The notes under the pieces: generated by a model
What the model was told of the DNA's origin: nothing
Database searches by the model: none
What the model saw: only the letters and a program-made list of their open reading frames with translations
DNA from: RI-242 sp038246255
Lineage (GTDB): Bacteria; Planctomycetota; UBA1135; GCA-002686595
Direction: 5' to 3'
NCBI GenBank assembly: GCA_038246255.1
Contig: JBBRWC010000039.1
Span: forward strand, 1-32,927
DNA: 32,927 nucleotides
Translations under genes and position numbers: made by a program
Shown here: positions 21,710-29,427 of the stretch, piece by piece
Layout of the letters: the number at the start of each line of letters is the position of its first letter
Position numbering within the stretch: position 1 is the first letter of the stretch

Positions 21710-23164
21710 ATGCCCCGAGTGCCCCTCCATGTCGGTGGCGCCGTCCTGTGTGCCATGCTTTCGCTTGTCGCCTGCGGCGGGGAAAAAGCGCGCCCGAACG
21801 TGCTGCTCTTCACGGTCGATTCCCTGCGCCTCGACCACGTGAGTGCCCTCGGCCGCGGCAACCCGCGCGAGCCCCGCGACGTCACGACTCCCGCGTTCGA
21901 CCGTTTTGCGTCGGACGGAGTGTTGTTCGAGAACGCGGTCAGCACGACCTCGTGGACGCTGCCGTCGCACGCCGCGCTGATGACCGGCCTGCCCGACGAG
22001 CTCCACGGCGTGCTCGACAACTTCCAGCGCCTATCACCCGGGCTCGTCACGCTGGCGGAGCTGCTCCAGGGCGCGGGTTACCGCACGGCGGGGTACTTCT
22101 CAGGTCCCAACGTGCACCCCGCCTACGGATTCGGCCGGGGGTTCGAGCGCTACGTCGACCTGTCCTACGTCGACCTCGAGCCCGAGCGCCTCGACCAGCA
22201 CGGAAGCGGCGACCTGCGCGACGTGCACCTTGCGTCCCACCGCGCGATCACGAGCCCTGCCCTGCTCGCGGCCGCGCGCGGTTTCCTCGACGAGATGGCG
22301 GCGACCGACGTGCCGTTTTTCTTGTTCGTGCACTGGTGGGACCCGCACTACGACTACCTAGCGCCGGCGCATTACGTCGAGCGCTTCGTCGATCCCCAGT
22401 ACGCGGGGCCGATGCAGGGCCTGCACGTGGCGGACCGCACCCTGCGCGTCGAAGCCGCCGACATCGAGCACCTGCGCGGGCTCTACGACGCGGAGATCCG
22501 CTTCACCGACGACCACCTGGGCGAACTCCTTGAGCACCACGACCGGGTGATCGGCGCGGATCGCACCTTCGTCGTATGGACGGCGGACCACGGCGAGGAG
22601 TTCTACGAGCACGGCCGCTGGGGCCACCAGCGCACGCTCTTCGAGGACGTCGTGCGCATCCCGCTCGCCCTGCGCGGACCGGGTGTGCCCGCGGGCCAAC
22701 GGGTCGGCGGGCAAGCGCGGCTTTTCGACATCTACACTGCGGTGGCGGCGGCAGCCGACGTTGCGATCCCCGCGTACGTGCAGGGACGCGACCTTCAGCC
22801 ACTGTGGGCGGAAAGCGCCCATTCGGGTTTCAACGCGCCCTTGCGGCTGCGTGTGCCGCGGCTCGGCAACCCGGTGGACCTCACGGCGCTGCGGCTGGCG
22901 CGCCACAAGGTGCTGCGCGACAACACCACGGGACAAACCGTCGTGTACGACCTTGTGACCGACCCCTTGGAGCAACGTCCGATGCCCGCGGAGCAGGCGA
23001 TCGGGCCCGCGGCGAGCGCCGTGGCCCTGTTCCACGCCGAACTCGCGGCGCTCGAAACCGCCAAGGAGCGCCTGCCCGGCCAGTCCGAATCCGTCGACCT
23101 GCCCGACGCCTTGCGCCGCCAACTGGGCGCGGCCGGTTATCTGGGCTCCGGCGAGGACGGCTAA
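21710..23164 (+). CDS. Sulfatase/alkaline phosphatase-superfamily hydrolase, lipoprotein
   Basis: 484 residues. A lipobox (LSLVAC, Cys22) indicates a lipid-anchored exported protein. The alkaline phosphatase-superfamily fold is clear: metal-binding Asp37 in LLFTVDSLRLDH, the nucleophile region STTSWTLPSHAALMTG, the middle FVHWWDPHYDY, and the second metal site TADHGEEFYEHGRWGHQ. The sulfatase signature C/S-x-P-x-R is replaced by Thr83-Leu-Pro-Ser-His87, so it cannot carry a formylglycine made from Cys or Ser at that place. Thr at this position is typical of phosphotransferases and phosphodiesterase-like members, so sulfate ester hydrolysis is not assured. Substrate unknown. Its TAA overlaps the stop codon of the convergent EF-hand gene by four bases in all. 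Confidence 0.85.
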   Translation: MPRVPLHVGGAVLCAMLSLVACGGEKARPNVLLFTVDSLRLDHVSALGRGNPREPRDVTTPAFDRFASDGVLFENAVSTTSWTLPSHAALMTGLPDELHGVLDNFQRLSPGLVTLAELLQGAGYRTAGYFSGPNVHPAYGFGRGFERYVDLSYVDLEPERLDQHGSGDLRDVHLASHRAITSPALLAAARGFLDEMAATDVPFFLFVHWWDPHYDYLAPAHYVERFVDPQYAGPMQGLHVADRTLRVEAADIEHLRGLYDAEIRFTDDHLGELLEHHDRVIGADRTFVVWTADHGEEFYEHGRWGHQRTLFEDVVRIPLALRGPGVPAGQRVGGQARLFDIYTAVAAAADVAIPAYVQGRDLQPLWAESAHSGFNAPLRLRVPRLGNPVDLTALRLARHKVLRDNTTGQTVVYDLVTDPLEQRPMPAEQAIGPAASAVALFHAELAALETAKERLPGQSESVDLPDALRRQLGAAGYLGSGEDG

Positions 23165-24174
23165 AAGCCGGGGAGCGCGGCCTCGGGCGCCGGGTCATCA
23201 GGCTCGGGGGTCCCAGGCTCGGGGGTCCCAGGCTCGGGGGCCGCGGCCGTAGCGTTCGGCTCGGCGGGCGGTTCAAACGCGAGGCGGAACTCCGCTGCGC
23301 TGATGGCGCCGTCCCCATCGCGGTCCAAGGTGGCGAGCACGGTTGCGGGTCGAACGGCCAGGGTCAGGGGGAACTGCAGGCGGTCGAGGTCGGCGGCGTC
23401 GATCGATCCGCTGCCATCCAGGTCGAGCCGCCCGAATGGAAGCACCGGGCCGGCGATGCGCGGCGGGGCGGGGACCGACCCCAAGTCCTTGGGGCGCTCC
23501 AGTTGTGTGCCAAACAGCTCGGTCAGCGAGCGCGCGGGTTCCGACTCGTCCCCGTCGCCCGCATCTTCCCCCGCGCGCTGTGCGGCCAGCATCGCCGCGA
23601 GGTATTCGACCTCGGGCCGCTCCAAGCGCCCCGATCCGTCGCCGTCGAACTGGCCCAGGGCGAGGGCGCCATTCATCCCGCGCACCGCGTAATCGCCGAT
23701 CAGCGTGTCGAGCTCGTCCTGCGACAGTGCACCGTTGAGGTCGCGGTCGTAGGCGCTGAGCAACCCCGCAGCGTCCCGGGTTGGCGCGGCCGCCGGCTTA
23801 GAGGCCCCGCGCGGCAGTGGAAACGCGCCGCCGCGGGCGATCACTTCGCGGTAACGGGCGTCGAACTCCTCGAATGGGATCCGACCGTCGCGGTCCGCGT
23901 CAAAGAGCGCAAAACCGTCGCGGTCGAGGTTCATGGAGAACGCCGCCTCCTCGAACGACACCCATCCGCCGCGGTCGTGGTCCGCGAGGGCGAAGCTGTC
24001 CGCGATGCGTGCGGCTTCGGAGTCGTCTTCCGGCCACACCATCGGTTCCAGGGGGTCCTGCGCTGCGCGGGCGACCGCCGCATGCACGGCGAAACCCGCC
24101 AGCACCGCCCCCGCCGCGCCCGCGAGGCCCGCAATGATCCGCGGCAAACGCCGTGCCTTGTCGAGCCGTTCCAT
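23161..24174 (-). CDS. Exported or membrane-anchored EF-hand protein
   Basis: 337 residues with an N-terminal basic region and hydrophobic segment (residues 13-38, ending AVARAAQD), so probably exported or anchored. Six 12-residue calcium loops can be read: 65-76 (DHDRGGWVSFEE, degenerate at position 5), 92-103 (DADRDGRIPFEE), 143-154 (DRDLNGALSQDE), 177-188 (DGDGSGRLERPE), 251-262 (DLDGSGSIDAAD) and 284-295 (DRDGDGAISAAE). Linkers between loop pairs are Ala/Pro-rich and acidic. The C-terminus is a Pro/Glu/Thr stretch with EPGTP repeats from a 15-bp minisatellite. EF-hand proteins of this kind are common in Planctomycetota, mostly without known function; calcium sensing or calcium-stabilised cell-surface structure is inference. 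Confidence 0.85.
   Translation of the reverse strand: MERLDKARRLPRIIAGLAGAAGAVLAGFAVHAAVARAAQDPLEPMVWPEDDSEAARIADSFALADHDRGGWVSFEEAAFSMNLDRDGFALFDADRDGRIPFEEFDARYREVIARGGAFPLPRGASKPAAAPTRDAAGLLSAYDRDLNGALSQDELDTLIGDYAVRGMNGALALGQFDGDGSGRLERPEVEYLAAMLAAQRAGEDAGDGDESEPARSLTELFGTQLERPKDLGSVPAPPRIAGPVLPFGRLDLDGSGSIDAADLDRLQFPLTLAVRPATVLATLDRDGDGAISAAEFRLAFEPPAEPNATAAAPEPGTPEPGTPEPDDPAPEAALPGF
23201..23240 (-). repeat. 15-bp in-frame tandem repeat in EF-hand gene (EPGTP)
   Basis: GGCTCGGGGGTCCCA on the plus strand at 23201-23215 and 23216-23230, then a partial copy to 23240. Confidence 0.9.
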
Positions 24175-24228
24175 GGATTGGAGCTTGGGCGAGGGGCCCG
24201 TCCCACGTCAAGCCCGCGCGCGCCGCGA

Positions 24229-24261
24229 CGCCCGCGGGCCCGCTCGGCGAGCCCGCGGGCG
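24229..24261 (-). other. 11-bp inverted repeat (hairpin 2 of a tandem pair)
   Basis: CGCCCGCGGGC (24229-24239), an 11-base loop (24240-24250), and GCCCGCGGGCG (24251-24261). It lies 9 bases from the next hairpin, between the metallophosphatase stop and the EF-hand start (both minus). Confidence 0.6.
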
Positions 24262-24269
24262 CAATGGAG

Positions 24270-24311
24270 CCGGCCCCGGGAGGTGCGCGAAAGCGCTCCA
24301 CCCGGGGCCGG
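24270..24311 (-). terminator. Long GC-rich hairpin with GAAA tetraloop after the metallophosphatase gene
   Basis: CCGGCCCCGGG (24270-24280) pairs perfectly with CCCGGGGCCGG (24301-24311). The inner arm continues as A-A mismatch, GG/CC, T-T mismatch, GCGC/GCGC, closing on GAAA (read on the plus strand), so about 17 of 19 positions pair. It starts 37 bases after the stop of the metallophosphatase on the minus strand. No T-run follows, so Rho-independent termination is not certain; RNA 3'-end protection is possible. Confidence 0.5.
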
Positions 24312-24347
24312 ACAGCGCGGCCGCCGCTTGTGCGGTCAGCGCTCCGA

Positions 24348-26420
24348 TCACGGCATGAACAGTGCCTTGCGGACCTCGTCGATCACCGTGTCGATGCGGA
24401 GCGAGAGGTTTTGGATCCGGGCGTCGACGACCGGGTCGGTTTCAGGATCGCTGAACGGGACCACTGTGTGGTTGGCGAGCAGGAACTCCGCGAGAGCGTC
24501 CTGCTCGGACCCCGGGGCGGCAAACGTCGAGAGGCCGGCGCCAAGGCCCGCGGACACGAGGTCCACGCGATTCGCGAACACCCGATTCGCGGCGATGAAC
24601 TGGCTGAACGGATACGCGTCACCGCCATCGGCGAGGAACCCCAGGGTGACGACCCGCACCGCGGGGCCACCGACCACAGCGCCCTCGAAAACGAACAGCG
24701 GCAGCCCGCCGCCCGCTTCGATGAAACCCGCCGTGCGCACACGCTGGCCGGCAGGCAAGGATGGATCGAAGCTGAATGCGACGCCGCCCAACTGCCCGAA
24801 CTGACCCGGTGTGGACGTGGGGGTCCACGCCGCCACTGCGTGCTCAAGCACTTGCTTCAGTTGTGCACGCGTGAGGGTGAGGAGCGCGAGGCTGTTGTTG
24901 AACCGCAGTGAGTTTTCGACGTCGAGCTGCGAAACCTCACCCGCGAGTTTGCCCGACTGCGGGTTCGCAGCCGTGGGCAGGAGTTCGCCGGTGATCCCGT
25001 CGATGGAGCCGATTTCGGCGCGGATGCCACCGGCGTTCTTGATGGAAACCCGCACTCGGGGGTCGACGAGGCGCGCGATCGCGAGGTTGGCGTCCGCGGT
25101 CAGGTTCCCCAAGTTCGTTTCTTCGGTGCGCACCACTTCGCGGCGCCCCTCAAGGAACACCGAAGCCTTGCCGAGGACCACACTGTCCTTCGCAATCACA
25201 ATGTCGCTGACCGCGTCGGTCAGCTCACGCACCTTCGCCGCGGCGGTTCCCGGCTGGAAGGGCGCGACCAGGTCCGGGTAGAACGCAAGCACGCCGTTGT
25301 CGTTGGTCGCGAGCGGCCCGCTTACCACCGGATCGACGGATCCCGCGAGGACGACGCCATTGGCGTCGAAGTCGACGACGAGGCGCCCCACGTAGCTGTA
25401 TTCGCCGTCGGTGCTGACGATCAGCGCGGTTTGTCCGCCGGCGTTGGCGGTCACGATCGGGTACGGACCCGCCGCGACGTCGCCGGGCAAGAGCACGTCG
25501 GAGCCATCCGCAAGCAGCGTGTCGGAACCGCCAGCGATCGCGATGTCAACGTCGAACAGTAGCGGCACCAGGGTTTCTTCCAGCACCAGTTGTTGCAGGT
25601 GCGTGACGAGGATGATCTTGTCGATACCCTGCGCGGTGAGGGCGTCGATCACGGGCTGCAGGATCGACGCGAGGGCCACCATGTCATTCGTGCCCGCGCC
25701 CGGACCTTTGACATCGACGCCGCCCGTGGATGAGATCGTTTCGACGATCGGCGTCGTCGCGCCGACAATGCCAAAGAACTCGCCGTCTTTTTCCACGATC
25801 GTGGCCGGGGCGAACTTCTTCGCCGCCGCGGCGGCTACCAGATCGCCGATCGGCGAGAAGAACGCATCGGACGGCAGGCTGTTCGCCGTGTAGAGGCTCG
25901 CAAGGCTTGGCTCCCCGGTGAAGTCCAGGTTCGCGGACAGGTACGGGAAGTCCGCCCCAAGCCAGCGGGGTTGCGTGCCAACGATGTCCGTGCCGACGAT
26001 CGAGCGGTAAACGGCGGGGCCCGCGTCGAACTCGTGGTTGCCGACCGCCGAAGCGTCGAAACCGAGCAGGTTCATGATCGAGATGTCGACGCGACCGACC
26101 CCTTCGCGGGCGAAGGGGTTCGCGAGCACCGACTGGAACACGGGGCGCATGGCCGGATCGGCGGCCGCGTTGAAAAACGGCCCCGGGATGTAGTTGTCGC
26201 CGGCGCTGAGCAAGAGCGACGGGATTGATTGCGTGGCCGCGTCGGCCTGAAGGGCTTCGACGATGGCCGCGAAGTTCGGGGCTGCGTCGATCGCGCTGAC
26301 ACCACCCTCGAGGTCCGAGGCGTGCAGGATTTGGACGCGGGTTTGGGCGTGTGCCACACCTATGGAAAACGACGAAACCGCAAGGAACGCGGCGACGTGG
26401 AGATGACGGGGTCGGAACAT
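24348..26420 (-). CDS. Secreted bifunctional metallophosphatase/5'-nucleotidase, atypical
   Basis: 690 residues. Signal peptide at 1-25 (cleavage after AHA). The N-terminal metallophosphoesterase domain shows HASDLEGG (Asp36, Glu38), SAGDNYIPGPFF, VGNHEFDAGP, LVTHLQQL and IAGGSDTLL; the 5'-nucleotidase C-terminal domain is at about 430-640 (NLGNLTADANLAIAR, NAGGIRAEIG, FNNSLALLTLTRAQLKQVLEHAV, FLADGGDAYP). Two metal-site motifs differ from UshA: D-x-H is D-x-E, and GHxH is GGSD. The same pattern is known to me in cyanobacterial atypical alkaline phosphatases/nucleotidases, so this is a family feature rather than a defect. Likely role: releasing phosphate from extracellular nucleotides or phosphomonoesters. 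The start is ATG 26420 because the signal peptide begins there; 21 further residues upstream lack signal-like features. Followed by two tandem hairpins. Confidence 0.85.
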   Translation of the reverse strand: MFRPRHLHVAAFLAVSSFSIGVAHAQTRVQILHASDLEGGVSAIDAAPNFAAIVEALQADAATQSIPSLLLSAGDNYIPGPFFNAAADPAMRPVFQSVLANPFAREGVGRVDISIMNLLGFDASAVGNHEFDAGPAVYRSIVGTDIVGTQPRWLGADFPYLSANLDFTGEPSLASLYTANSLPSDAFFSPIGDLVAAAAAKKFAPATIVEKDGEFFGIVGATTPIVETISSTGGVDVKGPGAGTNDMVALASILQPVIDALTAQGIDKIILVTHLQQLVLEETLVPLLFDVDIAIAGGSDTLLADGSDVLLPGDVAAGPYPIVTANAGGQTALIVSTDGEYSYVGRLVVDFDANGVVLAGSVDPVVSGPLATNDNGVLAFYPDLVAPFQPGTAAAKVRELTDAVSDIVIAKDSVVLGKASVFLEGRREVVRTEETNLGNLTADANLAIARLVDPRVRVSIKNAGGIRAEIGSIDGITGELLPTAANPQSGKLAGEVSQLDVENSLRFNNSLALLTLTRAQLKQVLEHAVAAWTPTSTPGQFGQLGGVAFSFDPSLPAGQRVRTAGFIEAGGGLPLFVFEGAVVGGPAVRVVTLGFLADGGDAYPFSQFIAANRVFANRVDLVSAGLGAGLSTFAAPGSEQDALAEFLLANHTVVPFSDPETDPVVDARIQNLSLRIDTVIDEVRKALFMP

Positions 26421-26582
26421 GATGCGTCGATGCAAGGGATTGTGGAGTGCAAGCGCGTTGGGCCGCATTGGCCCCACGCGCACGGCTCTAGCATGGGTCC
26501 CAAGCCCACGCCATCCGACTCAACACTCGTTCAATCTGCGCCGAAGAATTTCAGGGGCAGAACAAGGGAAAGCAAATACACA

Positions 26583-26598
26583 TTCGGCCTTGGCCGAA
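26583..26598 (-). terminator. Terminator-like hairpin after lon
   Basis: TTCGGCC and GGCCGAA (26583-26589 and 26592-26598) form a short stem 27 bases after the lon stop. On the minus strand it is followed by a T-rich stretch (TGTGTATTTGCTTTCCCTTG), unusual for this genome. Short stem and broken T-run make it only a candidate. Confidence 0.4.
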
Positions 26599-26624
26599 CG
26601 CCGCTTGCGCAGTAGCGCTCCGGC

Positions 26625-29117
26625 TTAATCGTCTTCGTCGTCCGCGCGCGCGGAGCGCGGCCGGGGAGCGGCGCGCTTTTTGATCCGCGACGAGGACGCC
26701 TTCTTGCGCGGCAAGGCCGGGCGTCGCGGGCCCTTGGATTCGGTTTGCTCGCGCACGACGAGGGCGAGTTCGAGGGCTTCGTCGACCCGGTCGACGAGGT
26801 GGATGCGGATCTTGCTGCGGATCTCCGGGGCAAGGCGCAAAACGTCTTCGGCGTTGCGTCCGGGCACGATTGCGGCGCGCAGCCCCGCGCGGATCGCGGC
26901 GAGCAGTTTTTCGCGCAGGCCGCCGACCGGCAACACCGAGCCGTGTAGCGAAAGCTCGCCCGTCAGCGCAACATCGTGGCGCGCGGGCCGCCGGCCCAGC
27001 AGGCTGAAAAGCGCCACCGCCACCGGCAAACCGGCCGAGGGACCGTCCTTGGGCACCGCCCCGGACGGGAAGTGGAGGTGCAGGTCGAGGCTGTCGAGCG
27101 CGTCCTTTTCGAGGCCCAAACTGGTGAGCTTCGTGCGCGCAAAACTGACGGCCGTCTGGAACGATTCGCGCAGCACGTCGCCCACCTGGCCCGTCAGGGT
27201 CGTGCGGCCCGAACCGGGCATCGCGAGGGCCTCGACGGGCAGCAGCGATCCGCCCGCGCTCGTCCACGCCAGCCCCATCGCCACACCGACCCGCGGTCGG
27301 CGCGCGCGAAGCTCTTCATCCGCCTTGGCCGGACCGAGAAGCCCGAACAGGTCGCGCCGGTGGACGCTCATGCCCGTCCCCTCGCGCACGACCGAAAGCG
27401 CCGCCTTGCGCGCCAGCGCGTCGAGTAGCCGTCCGAGGTGGCGCACGCCGGCCTCCTCGGTGTAGTTGCGCACGAGCCCCAGCAACGCGCCCGGTCCGAT
27501 CTGGAACTGGCGTGCGTTGATGCCGGCGTCGGACCGCGCCCGCGGCAAGAGGTGCGAGCGCGCGATGGCGAGCTTTTCGGCCTCCGTGAATCCGGAGAAC
27601 TCCACCACTTCCAGGCGGTCAAAAAGGGCCTCGCTCATCTCCTCGGTGTCGTTGGCTGTGGCCACAAAGAGGCAGCGCGACAGGTCGTAGGGCACACCGA
27701 GGTAGCGGTCGAAGAAATCGGCGTTCTGTTCGGGGTCAAGCACCTGCAACAGGGGGCCGCCGGCGTCCCCGCCGCCGCCGAGCTGCAGCTTGTCGATCTC
27801 GTCGAGCAGCACCACGGGGTCCGGTCGTCCCGCGCGCCGCAGGCCCTCGAGCAGCGCTCCTGGGTACGCCCCCTCCTGGCGGTGGGGGGTGCCGACGAGG
27901 TCGCGCTCGTCCGTCATCGCACCGACGTGGATCGAAACGAACGGCCGGCCGAGAGCGCGGGCGATCGCCCGGGCCATGCTCGACTTGCCCGTGCCCGGGG
28001 GGCCGGAAAAACACAACGCGCCCCGGGGGCGGCCACCGAGCTGGCGCACCGCGAGGGCTTCAACGACCCGCTGCTTGACCTCGATCAGGCCGGAGTGGCT
28101 CTTGTCGAGGACCCGCGTCACACGCGCGAGCTCGACCTTGTCGGCGCGGCCCCCGGGCTGTTCGGCCCCGAAGGGCAGCTCCAAGAGCCATTCGATGTAG
28201 TTGAGGAGCTGGGCGGCCTGGGGCGAGCCGGCGGGCAATCGCCGCAGGTGCGTGAGCTCGCGTCGGCCCAGCGCACGGGCGGCGGCGGACAGGGGCGTGC
28301 GCGACAGGCGGCGCTCGAGCTCGTCGAACTCGGCCTCGAGGGGGTCCGTGTCGCCCAGCTCCCGGCGGATGACGTCGAGCTGCTCGCGCAGGTACTCCTT
28401 GTGGATGCGCTCCCTGACCTTGCTGCCGAGCCGGTCGTGCGCCTCACCGCGCACCGACAGCGCCCGCAAAAGGTCGGCGAGGCGCTTCGCACGCCGCCGC
28501 GGGTCGAGCTCGCCGAGGAGCTTCGCCCGGTCGATGTGGCTGAGGGGCAAGAGTCCCGCCGCGAGGTCGATGGCGCGCCCCGGATCGCCGCCGCGCAACT
28601 CGACGAGTCCGGCGAGCGTGCCGTACTCCTCAGGTTGCGAGCGCACGAGCTCGCCGAGGAGCGTGAGTGTCGCTTCGCATTCACCGCGCGCGGCGGCGCC
28701 GTCGTCGCCCTCCGGTGCCAGGGTGGCAGCGTCGATGTCCTCCGTTCGTACCAACAGCAAGTCGCCGCGGCGGATGAGCGCACCACGCCGCACACGCGCG
28801 AGCCCTTGCAGCACGACACGCATCCGACCGCCGCCTAAATCGAGCCGCTCGAGCACTCGCGCGGTGGTTGCGATCGCACACAAACGCGGCTCGTCGAGGC
28901 GCGCATCCTCGCCGCGCTTGGGTCCGCGCAGAACCGGCGTCACGGCCAACACCGCCGCGTCGCCGGGCTCTTCGGCGAGCGCCGCAAGTGCTTCCGGCGA
29001 CACGACTTCGACCGTCGCGACACCACGCGGGAAGAGCACCGCCTGATCCAGCGGCAGTAGCACCCGGGGGCCCGTCGAGGACGCGGGAGGGCGGGGGAAA
29101 GGCAGTTCGTCGCTCAT
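26625..29117 (-). CDS. lon: ATP-dependent endopeptidase Lon (LonA)
   Basis: 830 residues, the full LonA architecture: N-terminal substrate-binding domain (about 15-195; starts VLLPLDQAVLFPRGVATVEV), coiled region with RIHKEYLREQLDVIRRELG (before residue 300), AAA+ domain with Walker A GPPGTGKSS (from 372), Walker B VVLLDEIDK and sensor ATANDTEE, and the C-terminal S16 protease domain. The catalytic dyad is Ser694 (PKDGPSAGL) and Lys737 (GGLREKLLAA), 43 residues apart as in E. coli Lon. The extreme C-terminus (about 795-830) is a Lys/Arg/Ser-rich stretch ending in acidic residues, not part of the usual fold. Lon degrades damaged and regulatory proteins. Start ATG 29117 precedes MSDELPFPRPP; the open frame further upstream is not Lon-like. 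It is divergent from the ClpX-like ATPase, so the two share a 310-base promoter region. Confidence 0.95.
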   Translation of the reverse strand: MSDELPFPRPPASSTGPRVLLPLDQAVLFPRGVATVEVVSPEALAALAEEPGDAAVLAVTPVLRGPKRGEDARLDEPRLCAIATTARVLERLDLGGGRMRVVLQGLARVRRGALIRRGDLLLVRTEDIDAATLAPEGDDGAAARGECEATLTLLGELVRSQPEEYGTLAGLVELRGGDPGRAIDLAAGLLPLSHIDRAKLLGELDPRRRAKRLADLLRALSVRGEAHDRLGSKVRERIHKEYLREQLDVIRRELGDTDPLEAEFDELERRLSRTPLSAAARALGRRELTHLRRLPAGSPQAAQLLNYIEWLLELPFGAEQPGGRADKVELARVTRVLDKSHSGLIEVKQRVVEALAVRQLGGRPRGALCFSGPPGTGKSSMARAIARALGRPFVSIHVGAMTDERDLVGTPHRQEGAYPGALLEGLRRAGRPDPVVLLDEIDKLQLGGGGDAGGPLLQVLDPEQNADFFDRYLGVPYDLSRCLFVATANDTEEMSEALFDRLEVVEFSGFTEAEKLAIARSHLLPRARSDAGINARQFQIGPGALLGLVRNYTEEAGVRHLGRLLDALARKAALSVVREGTGMSVHRRDLFGLLGPAKADEELRARRPRVGVAMGLAWTSAGGSLLPVEALAMPGSGRTTLTGQVGDVLRESFQTAVSFARTKLTSLGLEKDALDSLDLHLHFPSGAVPKDGPSAGLPVAVALFSLLGRRPARHDVALTGELSLHGSVLPVGGLREKLLAAIRAGLRAAIVPGRNAEDVLRLAPEIRSKIRIHLVDRVDEALELALVVREQTESKGPRRPALPRKKASSSRIKKRAAPRPRSARADDEDD

Positions 29118-29427
29118 GGCCAGGCGTAGGACTCCGCCAGTATCGGTCGGTATCCGCCGCGGCGCCCCGGACCGTCCGATCGCCCGCCGCCGATGTGCAC
29201 TCGCCGCCCCCCAAGGGGCCTCAAATGCACCCCACAGGCCCACCAAAGTCGGCTGCCAAAATGGCGCCCGTGCCCCGTTCAGTCCCCGGCATCTCGCTCG
29301 CCCGGCGCCGCTCGGCTCCACCGGCCCGGCCGGCCCAGCGCGCCACCGAACGGCTTTGGGGTGTTGCACCGCCGTCGCTTCGGTCTTACGCCCCCAGTGG
29401 GGCGGCGACTGCGCTGACCCCAAGCAC
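29118..29427. other. Divergent promoter region between lon and the ClpX-like gene
   Basis: 310 bases without a convincing gene; the frame of the ClpX-like gene stays open through it but the sequence is not protein-like. Near lon it contains CGATAC twice as direct repeats on the minus strand (GATACCGACCGATACTGG). Near the ClpX-like start it has nested inverted repeats: TTTGGGGT (29355-29362) with ACCCCAA (29417-29423), enclosing a perfect hairpin CGCCCCCAGTGGGGCG (29389-29404). The outer right arm ends 4 bases before the ATG, so folding would hide the start region. No HrcA (CIRCE)-type repeat or clear heat-shock promoter was recognised. Confidence 0.5.
29389..29404 (+). promoter_or_regulatory. 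Leader hairpin of the ClpX-like gene
   Basis: CGCCCC CAGT GGGGCG, a perfect 6-bp stem with a 4-base loop, 23 bases before the start codon and inside a wider inverted repeat (29355-29423). Confidence 0.45.

Noticed and set aside
19824..21842. A 672-codon plus-strand frame opposite the GT-C-like gene
   Set aside because: Highly charged Arg/Gln/Glu-rich sequence, typical of the complement of a hydrophobic GC-rich gene; the minus-strand membrane protein is the real gene.
29116..29427. A 104-residue N-terminal extension of the ClpX-like protein from the ATG at 29116
   Set aside because: The sequence is Arg/Pro/Ala-rich, contains the divergent promoter region and hairpins, and has no zinc-finger cysteines; the start at 29428 precedes the AAA+ core as expected.
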